Assembly (NCBI RefSeq): GCF_029433095.1
Contig: NZ_JARNTX010000001.1
Location: 1,116,001 to 1,180,000, forward strand
Direction: 5' to 3'
Source of the DNA: Hymenobacter sp. YC55
Lineage (GTDB): Bacteria > Bacteroidota > Bacteroidia > Cytophagales > Hymenobacteraceae
DNA: 64,000 bases
The notes beneath the pieces are model-generated. The model was not told where the DNA came from. It worked only from the letters and a program-made list of their open reading frames with translations, and made no database searches. The first letter of the stretch is position 1; every line of letters starts with the position of its first letter. Below are positions 1 to 8,861 of the stretch, piece by piece. Position numbers and translations under genes: made by a program.

Positions 1-233
1 TGGCGGTGCGCTTCGAAAGCAGCTTTGTTGATATACTGTTCGTAGAGAAAAAAGTGGCCTGGCTCCACTGGGTCCTGGTGCGCAGTATACTGCAAGTTGC
101 CTGGCTCAAGCTGCTTGACAGCCGCTGCAATTTTCAGTAGCAACTGTGCCACACGTTTTTCCTGTCCAGCCTGCGCCCGCCACTCGGCTGCTACGCAGTA
201 TACTTCAGCCGGATTAGCTACTTGCTTGCTCAT
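1..233 (-). CDS. Antibiotic biosynthesis monooxygenase (ABM) domain protein, partial
   Basis: The frame opens with ATG at 231-233 and runs off the left edge, giving the first 77 residues of a small protein. The visible segment combines a putative beta strand (EVYCVAAEWRA), an amphipathic helix (QEKRVAQLLLKIAAAVKQLEP) and the signature EPGHFFLYEQYINKAAFEAHR, which is typical of YgiN/ABM-type quinol monooxygenases of about 95-105 residues. Members are small dimeric ferredoxin-like enzymes or sensors; the substrate cannot be told. It lies upstream of, and in the same direction as, nothing visible to its left. The family call comes from motif recognition only. Confidence 0.75.
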   Translation of the reverse strand, partial: MSKQVANPAEVYCVAAEWRAQAGQEKRVAQLLLKIAAAVKQLEPGNLQYTAHQDPVEPGHFFLYEQYINKAAFEAHR

Positions 234-306
234 TGACATTCGGTGTAGCGCGTTGCTGTAGCACCGCGGGTTAATGGATAAGTAGTAAAATTCTGTTTAG
301 AGGCAA

Positions 307-1305
307 TTAAGCCACTTTTACGACAGCTTTACCGGTATTTTCTCCTTTAAATAGCCCTAAAAAGGCTGCTGGAATTTGGTCGAAGCCCTCGGTGATGGTC
401 TCCTCGAACGTAAGCTTGCCTTGGCTATACCACTCGGTAAGTTGTTTTACACCCTCCGGCCAGCGCTCCATGTAATCGGACACTATAAAGCCCTGAAGCT
501 TGCTACTAGTTTTGAGCAGCTTGCCCTCCGGCCGAGGACCAACAACAACTTCGGTGGCATTGTACGTGGAAATCTGGCCGCAAAGAGCAATACGAGCATG
601 CTTGTTAAGCAGGTCATACACGGCGTCGGTGATGGTGCCACCCACATTGTCGAAGTAGCAGTCGACGCCGTTGGGGGCCGCGGCCGCTAGTGCCTGGGCT
701 ATGTCGGGAGTGGTTTTGTAGTTGATGGCTTCATCAAACCCTAGCTCTTTCAGATAAGCTACTTTTTCGTCAGAGCCAGCTGTTCCGATAACCCGGGCCC
801 CCTGAATCTTGGCTAGCTGCCCTACCACCATGCCAACGGCCCCGGCAGCTCCCGATACCACTACCGTTTCACCAGCTTTGGGCTGACAGATGTCAAGCAG
901 GCCGAAATAGGCAGTCAAGCCGGGCATGCCAAGCAGCCCAAGGAAGTAGCTGATGGGCGCTTTATCGGCTGGTATTTGTTGCACGGCCGCGCCATTTGCT
1001 AGGTTGTATTCTTGCCAAGCTAGGTTGCCAACCACTAGGCTACCTACAGGCAACTTCTCGCTCTTGCTTTCCACCACCTCCGCCACCACGCCCCCCACAA
1101 TGGGCTGACCGACCTCAAACGGTACTATGTACGACTTGGCGTCGCTCATGCGGCCGCGCATGTAAGGGTCCACCGAAACGTAGCGCGTCTTGAGCAGCAC
1201 CTGGCCAGCGGTAGGGGCGGGTACTTCGCGGGTTTCGAATTGAAAGTGTTCAACTGTAGGCTCGCCTTGGGGGCGGCTAGTAAGCAGTATGGTTTGCGTT
1301 TTCAT
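307..1305 (-). CDS. Zinc-free NADP-dependent oxidoreductase (MDR superfamily, CurA/PTGR-like)
   Basis: A protein of 332 residues that reduces activated double bonds of enones or quinones with NADPH in this family. An N-terminal GroES-like fold (DPYMRGRMSD) is followed by a Rossmann domain with the dinucleotide motif GAAGAVGMVVGQLAK and the family segment DCYFDNVGG. No zinc-binding cysteines are seen, which fits the zinc-free branch. I chose the ATG at 1303-1305 (MKTQTILLTSRP) because family members start there; an ATG seven codons upstream is possible. It lies downstream of ohr in the same direction, separated by a long inverted repeat at 1330-1438. Confidence 0.88.
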   Translation of the reverse strand: MKTQTILLTSRPQGEPTVEHFQFETREVPAPTAGQVLLKTRYVSVDPYMRGRMSDAKSYIVPFEVGQPIVGGVVAEVVESKSEKLPVGSLVVGNLAWQEYNLANGAAVQQIPADKAPISYFLGLLGMPGLTAYFGLLDICQPKAGETVVVSGAAGAVGMVVGQLAKIQGARVIGTAGSDEKVAYLKELGFDEAINYKTTPDIAQALAAAAPNGVDCYFDNVGGTITDAVYDLLNKHARIALCGQISTYNATEVVVGPRPEGKLLKTSSKLQGFIVSDYMERWPEGVKQLTEWYSQGKLTFEETITEGFDQIPAAFLGLFKGENTGKAVVKVA

Positions 1306-1329
1306 AGGTGCGTAAGGGGTAAACAAAAA

Positions 1330-1438
1330 GTCATCCTGCGTTGCGCAAACAACCTTAGCTAGGTAAGCGGACTGTCCACGTTGAGAGTAGATAGGTACGC
1401 AACCTCAGGATAAGGTTGTTTGTGCAACGCAGGATGAC
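1330..1438. repeat. Long inverted repeat between two co-directional genes
   Basis: Two 28-base arms (1330-1357 and 1411-1438) are complementary with one G:T position. They are separated by 53 bases and begin with GTCATCCTGCGTTGCGCAAA. The structure fills the gap between ohr and the oxidoreductase gene. The arms are much longer than a normal terminator stem and the spacer is large, so a REP- or MITE-like interspersed repeat is as likely as a transcription terminator. Confidence 0.7.
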
Positions 1439-1455
1439 CTTCTGCGGAAGCAGAT

Positions 1456-1893
1456 TTAAGCGGCGTTGGTCGTAGTCGTCAGGTTGACTTCTATGTTGCC
1501 TTTGGTTGCGCGTGAGTAAGGGCAGATGCCGTGGGCGGCTTCTACCAGCTCCTCGGCCTGGCTTTGTCCGATGCCTGGGATGTTTACGTGCAGATCGGCC
1601 GAAATGCCGTAACCGCCGTCTTCTGCTTTGCCAAAGCCAATCAGGGCTTCCACGGTCACGCCTTCCAATTTCACTTGGGCTTGGCGAGCAGCTACTCCGA
1701 GGGCTCCTTCAAAACAAGAAGCGTAAGCAGCGGCGAAGAGCTGCTCGGGGTTAGTAGAGCCAGATTTGCCCGGGCCACCCATTTCCTTGGGGGTGCTCAG
1801 TGCTAAATCGAGCACTTGGTTGTCGGAGGAGATACGGCCGTCGCGGCCACCTTTAGCTTTGGCTTGCGCCGTGAAAACTTTTTCGATTTTCAT
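1456..1893 (-). CDS. ohr: Organic hydroperoxide resistance peroxidase Ohr
   Basis: 145 residues, the usual length for Ohr, a cytoplasmic dimeric thiol peroxidase that reduces fatty-acid and other organic hydroperoxides. The peroxidatic cysteine is Cys60 in NPEQLFAAAYASCF and the resolving cysteine is Cys124 in CPYSRATKGNI; Arg17 and Glu50 are the conserved partners. These motifs separate Ohr from OsmC. It lies 35 bases downstream of an OhrR-type regulator in the same direction, the usual arrangement for peroxide-inducible control. Confidence is high for family and function. Confidence 0.95.
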   Translation of the reverse strand: MKIEKVFTAQAKAKGGRDGRISSDNQVLDLALSTPKEMGGPGKSGSTNPEQLFAAAYASCFEGALGVAARQAQVKLEGVTVEALIGFGKAEDGGYGISADLHVNIPGIGQSQAEELVEAAHGICPYSRATKGNIEVNLTTTTNAA

Positions 1894-1928
1894 AAAAGTG
1901 AAAGAAGAGAAGTGAAAATCTCAACTGG

Positions 1929-2378
1929 TTAGGTTAGCTGAGCAAGTAAGTGCGTGAGTTGAGTGCGTAGAGCACTGATTTCAGCCGGCGACATAGCTAG
2001 CTTACCGAGCAGCTGCTCGGGTATGCGGCAGGCCTGGGCTTGCAGTGCGCGCCCTGTTGGTGTCAGCCCGATAATGACAGACCGCTCATCCTCAGGGTCG
2101 CGGCGGCGGCTAACCCATTGCTTCTGTTCCATGCGCTTCAGCAGCGGCGTAAGAGTGCCCGAGTCAAGCAGCAGCTTTTCGCCTAGCTCTTTTACAGTTA
2201 GCTGTTCATGCTCCCACAGCAGCATGAATACCAGGTACTGCGGATACGTGAGGTCGAGAGCCAGCAGAAGAGGCTGATAGGCTTTAGTTAGCATCCGCGA
2301 AGCTGCATACAACGGAAAACATAGCTGGTTTTCCAGTTTAAGGAAGTCGGTTTCGGCTGTGGGTTCGGTAGAATGCAT
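1929..2378 (-). CDS. ohrR: MarR-family organic peroxide sensor OhrR
   Basis: 149 residues with a winged helix-turn-helix (LTVKELGEKLLLDSGTLTPL and wing RRRDPEDERSVIIGLT). The N-terminal segment QLCFPLYAASRMLTKAYQP contains Cys20, the position of the peroxide-sensing cysteine in Bacillus subtilis OhrR. Oxidation of that cysteine is known to release OhrR from DNA and induce ohr. The gene lies directly upstream of ohr, and a 29-base dyad at 2405-2433 precedes its start, so autoregulation of an ohrR-ohr operon is likely. Only one sensing cysteine is evident, so a one-Cys mechanism is inferred. Confidence 0.92.
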   Translation of the reverse strand: MHSTEPTAETDFLKLENQLCFPLYAASRMLTKAYQPLLLALDLTYPQYLVFMLLWEHEQLTVKELGEKLLLDSGTLTPLLKRMEQKQWVSRRRDPEDERSVIIGLTPTGRALQAQACRIPEQLLGKLAMSPAEISALRTQLTHLLAQLT

Positions 2379-2404
2379 ACGCTTAGGGCAAATAAACTGA
2401 ATAC

Positions 2405-2433
2405 GGTTGTGTAATGTTTAATTGTATACAACC
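2405..2433 (-). promoter_or_regulatory. Probable OhrR operator upstream of ohrR
   Basis: A dyad with outer arms GGTTGT and ACAACC and, read on the minus strand, the core TATACAATTAAACATTACAC. Known OhrR operators contain TACAATT/AATTGTA half-sites, so the match is good. It lies 27-55 bases upstream of the ohrR start codon, where repressor binding would block transcription of ohrR and ohr. Confidence 0.6.
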
Positions 2434-2503
2434 AAATTTATAAAATAGTTATAACTCACTAGAAATCATCGAGAATTATTGTCATCATGGGAGGGCTATA
2501 AAC

Positions 2504-2540
2504 AAGGGAGGGCGTTTGGCTATGCCAAACGCCCTCCCTT
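2504..2540 (-). terminator. Strong hairpin after the rhodanese gene
   Basis: A perfect 17-base-pair stem (2504-2520 with 2524-2540) and a three-base loop. It lies just downstream of the rhodanese stop on the minus strand and is followed by a T-rich stretch. Confidence 0.75.
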
Positions 2541-2562
2541 GAGGAGAAGAAATGCAAGCTGG

Positions 2563-2862
2563 TTATCCTTGCTGATAAGCCTGGAAGCCGCCTATCAGGT
2601 TGCGTACATTGGTGAAGCCCTGCTGGGTGAGAAAGGCTTTGGCAGAAGCAGAGCGCCCACCGCCTTTGCAATGCACAATAATTTCTTGCTCTTTCAAATC
2701 TTCAAGCTCGTCTAGCTTTTGCGGCAACGTGCCAAGCGGAATGTTTTGGCTGCCTTCGATGCGGCCTTCTTCGTTTTCCCAAGTTTCGCGCACGTCGATT
2801 ATGGTTGGCTGTTCACCAGCGGCTTGGCGCTGTTTCAGCTCGGTAGGGGTGATATCGGGCAT
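2563..2862 (-). CDS. Single-domain rhodanese-like protein
   Basis: 99 residues forming one rhodanese homology domain, as in GlpE/PspE-type proteins. IIDVRETWENEEGRIEGSQNIPL is the CDC25/rhodanese N-terminal signature. HCKGGGRSA holds the active-site cysteine (Cys65), which carries persulfide sulfur in this family; FTNVRNLIGGF is the closing motif. It may transfer sulfane sulfur or act as a sulfur carrier; the partner is not visible. It is monocistronic, ending in a strong terminator. Confidence 0.92.
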   Translation of the reverse strand: MPDITPTELKQRQAAGEQPTIIDVRETWENEEGRIEGSQNIPLGTLPQKLDELEDLKEQEIIVHCKGGGRSASAKAFLTQQGFTNVRNLIGGFQAYQQG

Positions 2863-2959
2863 TTGATGGTTACCTATTTGTGGAATGGAAGGCTTATCGG
2901 TAGCAAAGGTGTTGAAAACGCGTCGAATGTGCTACCCAATTTCTCACTTTCCTCCAATG

Positions 2960-4855
2960 CTATTTTGTTAGTACCAAACGCTTCGTAACCGTAAGGTTGT
3001 CTGCCCGTGTAAGTTGGACTAAATACACCCCGGCTGGTAGGGTACTTAAATCTAAGGTAGAACGTCCTCGTTCAGTAACAGGCTGCTGCCAAACTGCGCG
3101 CCCTAAAGCATCGAGAACCACTGCCTGAGCATAACGACCCTGCACCTGCACTTGCCCGTCGGTATTAGGATTAGGAAAGATGCTGTAGGTGGCTGCTACC
3201 GAAGCGGGCGCTACGGCTAGCACATTGTTGGTAAGCACGGGCCGCAGCATCAGCGCCCCGGGAGGATAAGCCGTTGGCTGCGTCCAACCCGGCGTGAATT
3301 GCCAAAAAGCATCGGCTGGCATGGGCGAGTTCAAATCAAGACCGAAAGGAATGGCATTAGCCACCAGTAGGCCCGTTGGTCCGTGTCCGTAGCCGGCGTA
3401 AAACCGGCCACTTACCGGCACTGGTGCTGCAAACACTACCTCCAGGAAAGTTTGTCCAGCTGGCAGGGAAGCGGGAATCACCACGCTCTGGCTGGCCTTG
3501 GCAGTAGCCATCGGCTGCCCATTCATCATCGGGTCGGCGTCCCAGATATTTACCGTGATTTGGCGGCCGGCGGCTTGCGGATAACTCGGTCTAATACGAA
3601 TACTGCGCACCTGATCCGGACGGTTAACTTCGAAGCGCAACGCATAAAACCGGTTGCCCGGCTGATCGTAAGGAGGGATGCTGAGGCGGGCCTCGGCGGT
3701 GCCATCGTCGTAGGCGTAGTAGTCGCTGAGCTCGGTTACGCGAGAGATGGTATCGTTAGGCAGCGTGAGTGGGTTTACCTCGTTGCTGACCAAGGTTATC
3801 CGATGACGAATAGTCTTGGCTTCCGCCGTGTTAGGCAGCGTCATCGCCGACAGGTTGCCTTCCACGCGAACCTGTGGCTGATTGCTTAACAAAGTGCTAG
3901 GCGCAGTAATAGGAAAGGTGGCAACGGGTCCGTTCGGAAGTATTTGGAGAGTGCCGGCAGCTAAGAGCGGAGTAGGAAAACCACTCTTGTCGAGGTTGTT
4001 GACGGTGGTGAACGTAGCAGGATTAAGCTGACTAGCAGGGTTGCTTGCGGCGTTATATTGCCAGATAGGCATAGCCGAGCCACGAGCCAACAAGCTGGTT
4101 AGCGGCTTACTAATAGCGACATCCTGATAGAGTGTATCCACCACCGTACGGGGCGGGGTGGGGCCTAACGGGGCCAGCCGCACGTAGTCGATGCTCCAGT
4201 TGTCTTCGTTGGTTGACACGTTACCACTCACTCGGAAGCGAAACTGAAAGTCGCCGTGCAAGTACTGGGGCTGCGTAATAGCAATGAACTTCTGACGAAA
4301 TGCCGTACGCTCACCGGTGCTCCGCGCCATCCATACTTGTCGCCAGCTGCCCGTGTTGTCCTTGAATTCTAATTGGATGAATACGGGCCGGCTGCTGCTA
4401 TTCGAACTGAGGCCACCCCGGATATTGCCGGCTTGCCAGAAGAAACCAAAATAAAGCTGATCCGCTGCCGACCGGCCACTTAGGTTAATCGGCTGCGAAA
4501 TAAGCGAGTCGAGGGTGCTGGTTCCCCCAATACCATAGGCTAACCCGTTGCTACGCAGACCATCAAAGGTGGCTACACCGCGCGTAGGGGGCTCGAAAGC
4601 CATGCGGTTGTTGACGAGCACCCCGCCCTGGGGCAGCCAGTTCTGTACCTTCGGGGCTCCTTCCTGCGGCGACGTAAAATCATCGAAAAAGGGCAGGCTT
4701 AGGGCCTGCCCGCGCAGAGCCGTGGCAGCCGGAGTAGGTGGCTGCGAGGCGCGAATTGGGTCGGCAGTAAGGGGAGCTATGTCCTGCGCGCGCCCTACCA
4801 ACGACATCAAACTCAGCAGAGAGATAAGCGAATAGCGTAAAGGTTTCAAGCGCAT
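2960..4855 (-). CDS. Secreted protein with C-terminal T9SS type A sorting domain
   Basis: 631 residues from the ATG at 4853-4855, chosen because it gives a clean signal peptide (MRLKPLRYSLISLLSLMSLVGRAQ); the upstream in-frame ATG would bury it. The body is beta-rich with a segment resembling a concanavalin-like/MAM region (SWRQVWMARSTGERTAFRQKFIAI, FQFRFRVSGNVSTNEDNWSIDYVRL). The last 75 residues (FPNPNTDG... LDLSTLPAGVYLVQL... KRLVLTK) are a textbook type A sorting domain for export by the Bacteroidota type IX secretion system. It is therefore exported across both membranes and cleaved or anchored at the surface. No catalytic motif was recognised. Confidence 0.88.
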   Translation of the reverse strand: MRLKPLRYSLISLLSLMSLVGRAQDIAPLTADPIRASQPPTPAATALRGQALSLPFFDDFTSPQEGAPKVQNWLPQGGVLVNNRMAFEPPTRGVATFDGLRSNGLAYGIGGTSTLDSLISQPINLSGRSAADQLYFGFFWQAGNIRGGLSSNSSSRPVFIQLEFKDNTGSWRQVWMARSTGERTAFRQKFIAITQPQYLHGDFQFRFRVSGNVSTNEDNWSIDYVRLAPLGPTPPRTVVDTLYQDVAISKPLTSLLARGSAMPIWQYNAASNPASQLNPATFTTVNNLDKSGFPTPLLAAGTLQILPNGPVATFPITAPSTLLSNQPQVRVEGNLSAMTLPNTAEAKTIRHRITLVSNEVNPLTLPNDTISRVTELSDYYAYDDGTAEARLSIPPYDQPGNRFYALRFEVNRPDQVRSIRIRPSYPQAAGRQITVNIWDADPMMNGQPMATAKASQSVVIPASLPAGQTFLEVVFAAPVPVSGRFYAGYGHGPTGLLVANAIPFGLDLNSPMPADAFWQFTPGWTQPTAYPPGALMLRPVLTNNVLAVAPASVAATYSIFPNPNTDGQVQVQGRYAQAVVLDALGRAVWQQPVTERGRSTLDLSTLPAGVYLVQLTRADNLTVTKRLVLTK

Positions 4856-5013
4856 TAGGCTGCAAAAAATGACGTGTTGATCTTGAACGTAGGGAAGTAG
4901 AGAATATTTCGAGAGGTAAGGAGGCAACTGGCTACGCTCTACCGCGAAACAGGTTTGTCACCGACTTCAAGACCATCTAGGCGCTCAATGGTTTGAGACT
5001 ACAAACAACGCAA

Positions 5014-5048
5014 AAGCGCCAGGAGCAGATTTCCCGCTCCTGGCGCTT
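5014..5048 (-). terminator. Hairpin after the PASTA-domain gene
   Basis: Perfect 13-base-pair stem (AAGCGCCAGGAGC at 5014-5026, complement at 5036-5048) with a 9-base loop, 13 bases beyond the stop codon on the minus strand. Confidence 0.75.
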
Positions 5049-5060
5049 CTACGCAATTCT

Positions 5061-5837
5061 TTACTTCACAGGTGCTTGGCCTGCCACCCAAATGTCAACC
5101 AGCTGTCCCATGCGAATGGTAGCGCCCGGTGCAGCTACAGGCCGCTGCTTTACTACTGTGCCTTCGGTTTCCCCTTCCTGCGGCTCTTGGTAGAAGGTTT
5201 CGCCCATCTGCAAGCCTTGGCCTACCAGCAGGGTAGTCGCCTCGTCGGCGGGCATGTTGATGAGGTTCGGAACCGGGAATTCCTGGTTGCCCAGGCCATC
5301 GGCCACTTCCAGGTCGATGCGGGAGCCTTTGGTGATGGGCGCACCCGGTGCAATTTCTTTGCCGTTTACTAGCTGCCGTAGCACTTGATTGGTCCGCACA
5401 TCGGGCACTTTAATGAGCTTACCCACGGTCAGGCCATAGCTGCTCAAAATCATCTGCGCGTTCTTCTCCGACCCTTCCGTGAGCTTCGGCATCTTTATTA
5501 AGGGCGGGTTTTTCATGGCCACCGTGATGTAGATCTTACGGTCTTCCTTCACCCGTTCGCCCGGTAAGGGGTCTTGCTGTAGAACCTGGAACGGCGGAAC
5601 GCGGGGGTTGTAGCTGGAGTCGTCGACGAAGTAGCGCAGGTTCCGCTCGTCTAAGTAATCGTCGAGTGCGGCTTGGTTCATGCCCGTGATTTTGGGCACC
5701 ACAATCGTTTCACCGTGATTGGTGGTGAGGGGCAGATACACGAAGAAAAAGCCGAACACCAACGCTGCTGTGGCCAGGCCCATCACCACTAAGTGTTTGA
5801 CAAGGTCGAGCGGGGTATCAGATTTAAGGAAGGACAT
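5061..5837 (-). CDS. PASTA-domain membrane protein
   Basis: 258 residues. One N-terminal transmembrane helix (about 12-35: LVKHLVVMGLATAALVFGFFFVYLP) is followed by three PASTA repeats of about 65-70 residues (VPKITGMNQAALDDYL..., MPKLTEGSEKNAQMIL..., VPNLINMPADEATTLL...). PASTA modules bind peptidoglycan fragments. The kinase or transpeptidase domain they are often attached to is absent here. It lies directly downstream of the D-Ala-D-Ala ligase gene in the same direction, which suggests a role in cell-wall sensing or assembly. Confidence 0.9.
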   Translation of the reverse strand: MSFLKSDTPLDLVKHLVVMGLATAALVFGFFFVYLPLTTNHGETIVVPKITGMNQAALDDYLDERNLRYFVDDSSYNPRVPPFQVLQQDPLPGERVKEDRKIYITVAMKNPPLIKMPKLTEGSEKNAQMILSSYGLTVGKLIKVPDVRTNQVLRQLVNGKEIAPGAPITKGSRIDLEVADGLGNQEFPVPNLINMPADEATTLLVGQGLQMGETFYQEPQEGETEGTVVKQRPVAAPGATIRMGQLVDIWVAGQAPVK

Positions 5838-5930
5838 CGTAATGAAAGGAGCTTGAAGCTAGAAGTTGGGAGCGAGATAGAGGGTGAATGGAACCAGGCA
5901 ATAGAAACTGAGTTAGAAGCAATAGCGCTT

Positions 5931-8672
5931 CTAGCTTTTGACGCTTAGCTTCTCGTTGCGCTCTTTTCCAAACTCCAAAATCTGGTCGATGAACTGGTAA
6001 GGCGTATAGCCGGCCAGCGCGGTTTGGTGGAAGATGCAGGTGGCGGGCGTCATACCCGGTAACGAATTCACCTCAATGATAAGTACTTCCACAGCGCCAT
6101 TTTGGCGCACCCGTACAAACGCATCAATGCGCGCGTAGCCTTGGATGTTGAGTACCTCCGCTACTCGGCGCAGCTCGGCTTTCACTTCCTCGGAAATGCG
6201 CTGCCGCTCCACCGGGTCGGGGGCGTAGCGGGCCGGAGTGATGTTCTGGCCTTCACCGGCCAAGAATTTCTCTTCCAAGCTCAAAACTTCCCCGGTTGCC
6301 AGCGCCTCGGAAGCTTCGAATACCTCGATTTCCAATTCGCCATTTTCGCCCCAGTGCGTGAGCAAGCCGCCCGTCACTTCCAAGAAATGGGCCGCTCCGT
6401 CGCGCGCTATTAGGGTTTCCACCAAGAAGGCATCCTTCTGCGGGAATTCCTCTTTGAAACCGAGTTGTAGCACGCTAGCATCGGCCGGCATCAGGTCTTC
6501 CTGGTCGCGGAAGATGAGGCGGCTGAAGGCAGCTAGCTCCGCCCGGTTCTTGATTTTCTTCACGGCCGAAGAGCACCCATCGTCGGCGGGCTTGGCAATG
6601 AAAGGATACGCAAACTGCTCTTCCAAACTCTGATAGAAAGCTTCCGGATCGGCCGTCCACTCTAAGCGGTTGGCCATGCGGTGCTCGGCCACGCGCAAGC
6701 CGGCTTCGCGCAGTTTGCGGTTGGTTTCGAACTTGTTGATGGTGATGCTGCTGCTTTCAGCGCCCGAGCCGTTGTAAGGCAGGTTGTACTGCTCTAACTC
6801 GCGCTGCAACGCCCCGTCTTCGCCAGGACGGCCGTGCAGGGCAATAAACACCTCGCTTACAGTATCGGCTAGCTCCGGAAAAGTGATGCGGCGCGGCTGT
6901 TCCACAGGCTGCCCGGCATAGGTGCTCGTAATGGCCTCGGCTTCGTGGCGGATGCGCGTTAGAATGGGGTGCGTGGCATGGCCGGCTTCTGCCAACTCTA
7001 TCTTCTCCCGAATATCGTCGGCGTTGTCCTTAAGCATCACGTTGATGGGCAGCACGTAGAGGCGGAACTCCTGGCTGTTGCCCGTCAGGAACACCGGCAC
7101 CGGTTCATACTTCACCGACGAGCTAAGCTTCTCGTAGATGTTGCGCCCACTCTCCACCGAAATGTGCCGCTCCGACGAGTAGCCGCCCATAATAACGGCC
7201 ACCTTGGTGCGGGTGCGCTCTTGTTGTTGCCGCGAAGCCACGGCTGCATCCAGCTGGCTCAGCAAGCTGGCGAGCCGCACTGGCTGCATGCCGCCGCGCC
7301 GCCGCGCCGCCAATGAAGTGCGAATTAGGAACGTGAGAAACTGCGATGGGTTCAGCCCGATTTCCGCTGCCTGATGGAAGAAGAACGAAGCCGGCAACAT
7401 GCCCGACGTGGTATTTGGGTCGTTCAGGAAAAGCGTGCCGTCGGCTTGAATAAAGCCATCCAGACGGGCGTATACCTGAAAGCCGAAGGTCTCGAACATT
7501 TCCTCACACGCCTCCCGGATGCGCTGAATGTCCGCTTCCGGCAAGTCAATAGGAGTGATTTTGCGCGACAAGCCAGGTAGGTACTTCGAGCGGTAGTCGA
7601 ACATTTCCTCGCCTTTCACAATCTCGGTTGGTGGCAACGCCAACGGCTTGCCATCAGCATCTTCTACCACGATGCACGAGAATTCGCGACCGTTCACAAA
7701 GCTCTCCACCAGTACCTGCGCCTCCCCATCTACGTTGGTCAGCCGTACCACTTCGGCAGTTTCGAAGTGCTTATCCAAGGCGGTGAGCAGCGCTTCAGGA
7801 TGATAAACAATGGCCGACGGTTGCGGCGCCTCGTTTTCAAGGGCTATTGCTTCGGTACCTGCCACTTCTACTAGCACGGGCAGACCAATACCCTCGCGAA
7901 TATCCACGAGTTGCTGCACCCACTGGAGCTTATCCCGCTCGGTTAGCTTTTGCCATTCCACGCGGGTAACGGTTTTGCGGAACAAGCTGCGTTCCATGGC
8001 CGCGGCAAACTTCGTGACATCCGCTTCGCGCAAGATGCTGACACCGATACTAGAGCCTTGGCGCGGCGCTTTGAAAACCAGCGGCAAGCCTAGCTCGCGC
8101 ACCATATAGTCGAGTGTGGAAGCTGGGTCGGCCGCGTCCCATTCTTCCACCGTCACGACGCGGAAGTTGGGCGTAGGCCGGTCCAGGGCTTTAAGCAACT
8201 TCTTTTGAGCCACTTTATTTATACCGAACGCCGATGGCAAAATGCCGGAGCCCGAGTACGGAATGCCGTACCACTCCAGCAGCCCCTGAATGGCGCCATC
8301 TTCGCCGCCGGGCCCGTGCAGGGCCAGAAAAGCGAAGTCCATCAGCTCGCGTAGCTCATGTGGCTGTACGCGCCGACCCACTTCCCCAATAATGCGGTCT
8401 TGCTCGTCCTGCGTCAGCTCGCCGAGGCTTTCCAGGTATACCTGTACCGGCAGGGTAGAGGCCGGCAAAGCCGAAACCGGCGGATAAAAGTCGCGGATGG
8501 TACCCTTGTAGATGTAGTGCCAGTCGAGCAGAATGAAGTTGCCCCGGCTGTCTACAAACACAGGAACAGCCTCGAACAAGGACTTGTCGAGGTTATCGTA
8601 TACGGTGCGGCCGCCCGCGAAGGAAATTTCCCGCTCGCGCGACGGTCCGCCGAAGAAGATGCCAATTTTCAT
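5931..8672 (-). CDS. Tandem D-alanine--D-alanine ligase (two ATP-grasp modules)
   Basis: 913 residues from the ATG at 8670-8672 (MKIGIFFGGPSREREISFAGG). An ordinary Ddl has 300-370 residues; this protein holds two complete copies. Module 1 (about 1-490) has the N-terminal GG-REISF motif, PYSGSG, the ATP-grasp core and ends in NDPNTTSGMLPASFFFHQA. Module 2 (about 490-913) restarts with TKVAVIMGGYSSERHISVESG, has LPYNGSGAESS and ends in IIEVNSLPGMTPATCIFHQTA. In module 1 the metal-binding Glu of the E-x-N motif is replaced by Asp. The enzyme makes the D-Ala-D-Ala dipeptide of peptidoglycan. Whether both modules are active, or one differs in substrate, cannot be told. It is divergent from pgk. 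Confidence 0.9.
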   Translation of the reverse strand: MKIGIFFGGPSREREISFAGGRTVYDNLDKSLFEAVPVFVDSRGNFILLDWHYIYKGTIRDFYPPVSALPASTLPVQVYLESLGELTQDEQDRIIGEVGRRVQPHELRELMDFAFLALHGPGGEDGAIQGLLEWYGIPYSGSGILPSAFGINKVAQKKLLKALDRPTPNFRVVTVEEWDAADPASTLDYMVRELGLPLVFKAPRQGSSIGVSILREADVTKFAAAMERSLFRKTVTRVEWQKLTERDKLQWVQQLVDIREGIGLPVLVEVAGTEAIALENEAPQPSAIVYHPEALLTALDKHFETAEVVRLTNVDGEAQVLVESFVNGREFSCIVVEDADGKPLALPPTEIVKGEEMFDYRSKYLPGLSRKITPIDLPEADIQRIREACEEMFETFGFQVYARLDGFIQADGTLFLNDPNTTSGMLPASFFFHQAAEIGLNPSQFLTFLIRTSLAARRRGGMQPVRLASLLSQLDAAVASRQQQERTRTKVAVIMGGYSSERHISVESGRNIYEKLSSSVKYEPVPVFLTGNSQEFRLYVLPINVMLKDNADDIREKIELAEAGHATHPILTRIRHEAEAITSTYAGQPVEQPRRITFPELADTVSEVFIALHGRPGEDGALQRELEQYNLPYNGSGAESSSITINKFETNRKLREAGLRVAEHRMANRLEWTADPEAFYQSLEEQFAYPFIAKPADDGCSSAVKKIKNRAELAAFSRLIFRDQEDLMPADASVLQLGFKEEFPQKDAFLVETLIARDGAAHFLEVTGGLLTHWGENGELEIEVFEASEALATGEVLSLEEKFLAGEGQNITPARYAPDPVERQRISEEVKAELRRVAEVLNIQGYARIDAFVRVRQNGAVEVLIIEVNSLPGMTPATCIFHQTALAGYTPYQFIDQILEFGKERNEKLSVKS

Positions 8673-8861
8673 AGATAACGCAAAGGTAAGGGAAACTAGG
8701 ACGGAGTGGTATTCTGGGGAGCTTCGCCCTGTTCCTGTAAATAACAAGGGCAACATTTTACGCGGGCAAAAGAGTCGGCATTGCGCAATGTACTGGCGGC
8801 TGATGCGCGCTACTTGCTACATTCGCGCCGTACAAGGCTCATTCATCATCCCCATCTTCAT

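Noticed and set aside
7810..8109. Plus-strand frame inside the D-Ala-D-Ala ligase gene
   Set aside because: Ser/Arg-rich shadow of a conserved enzyme on the other strand.
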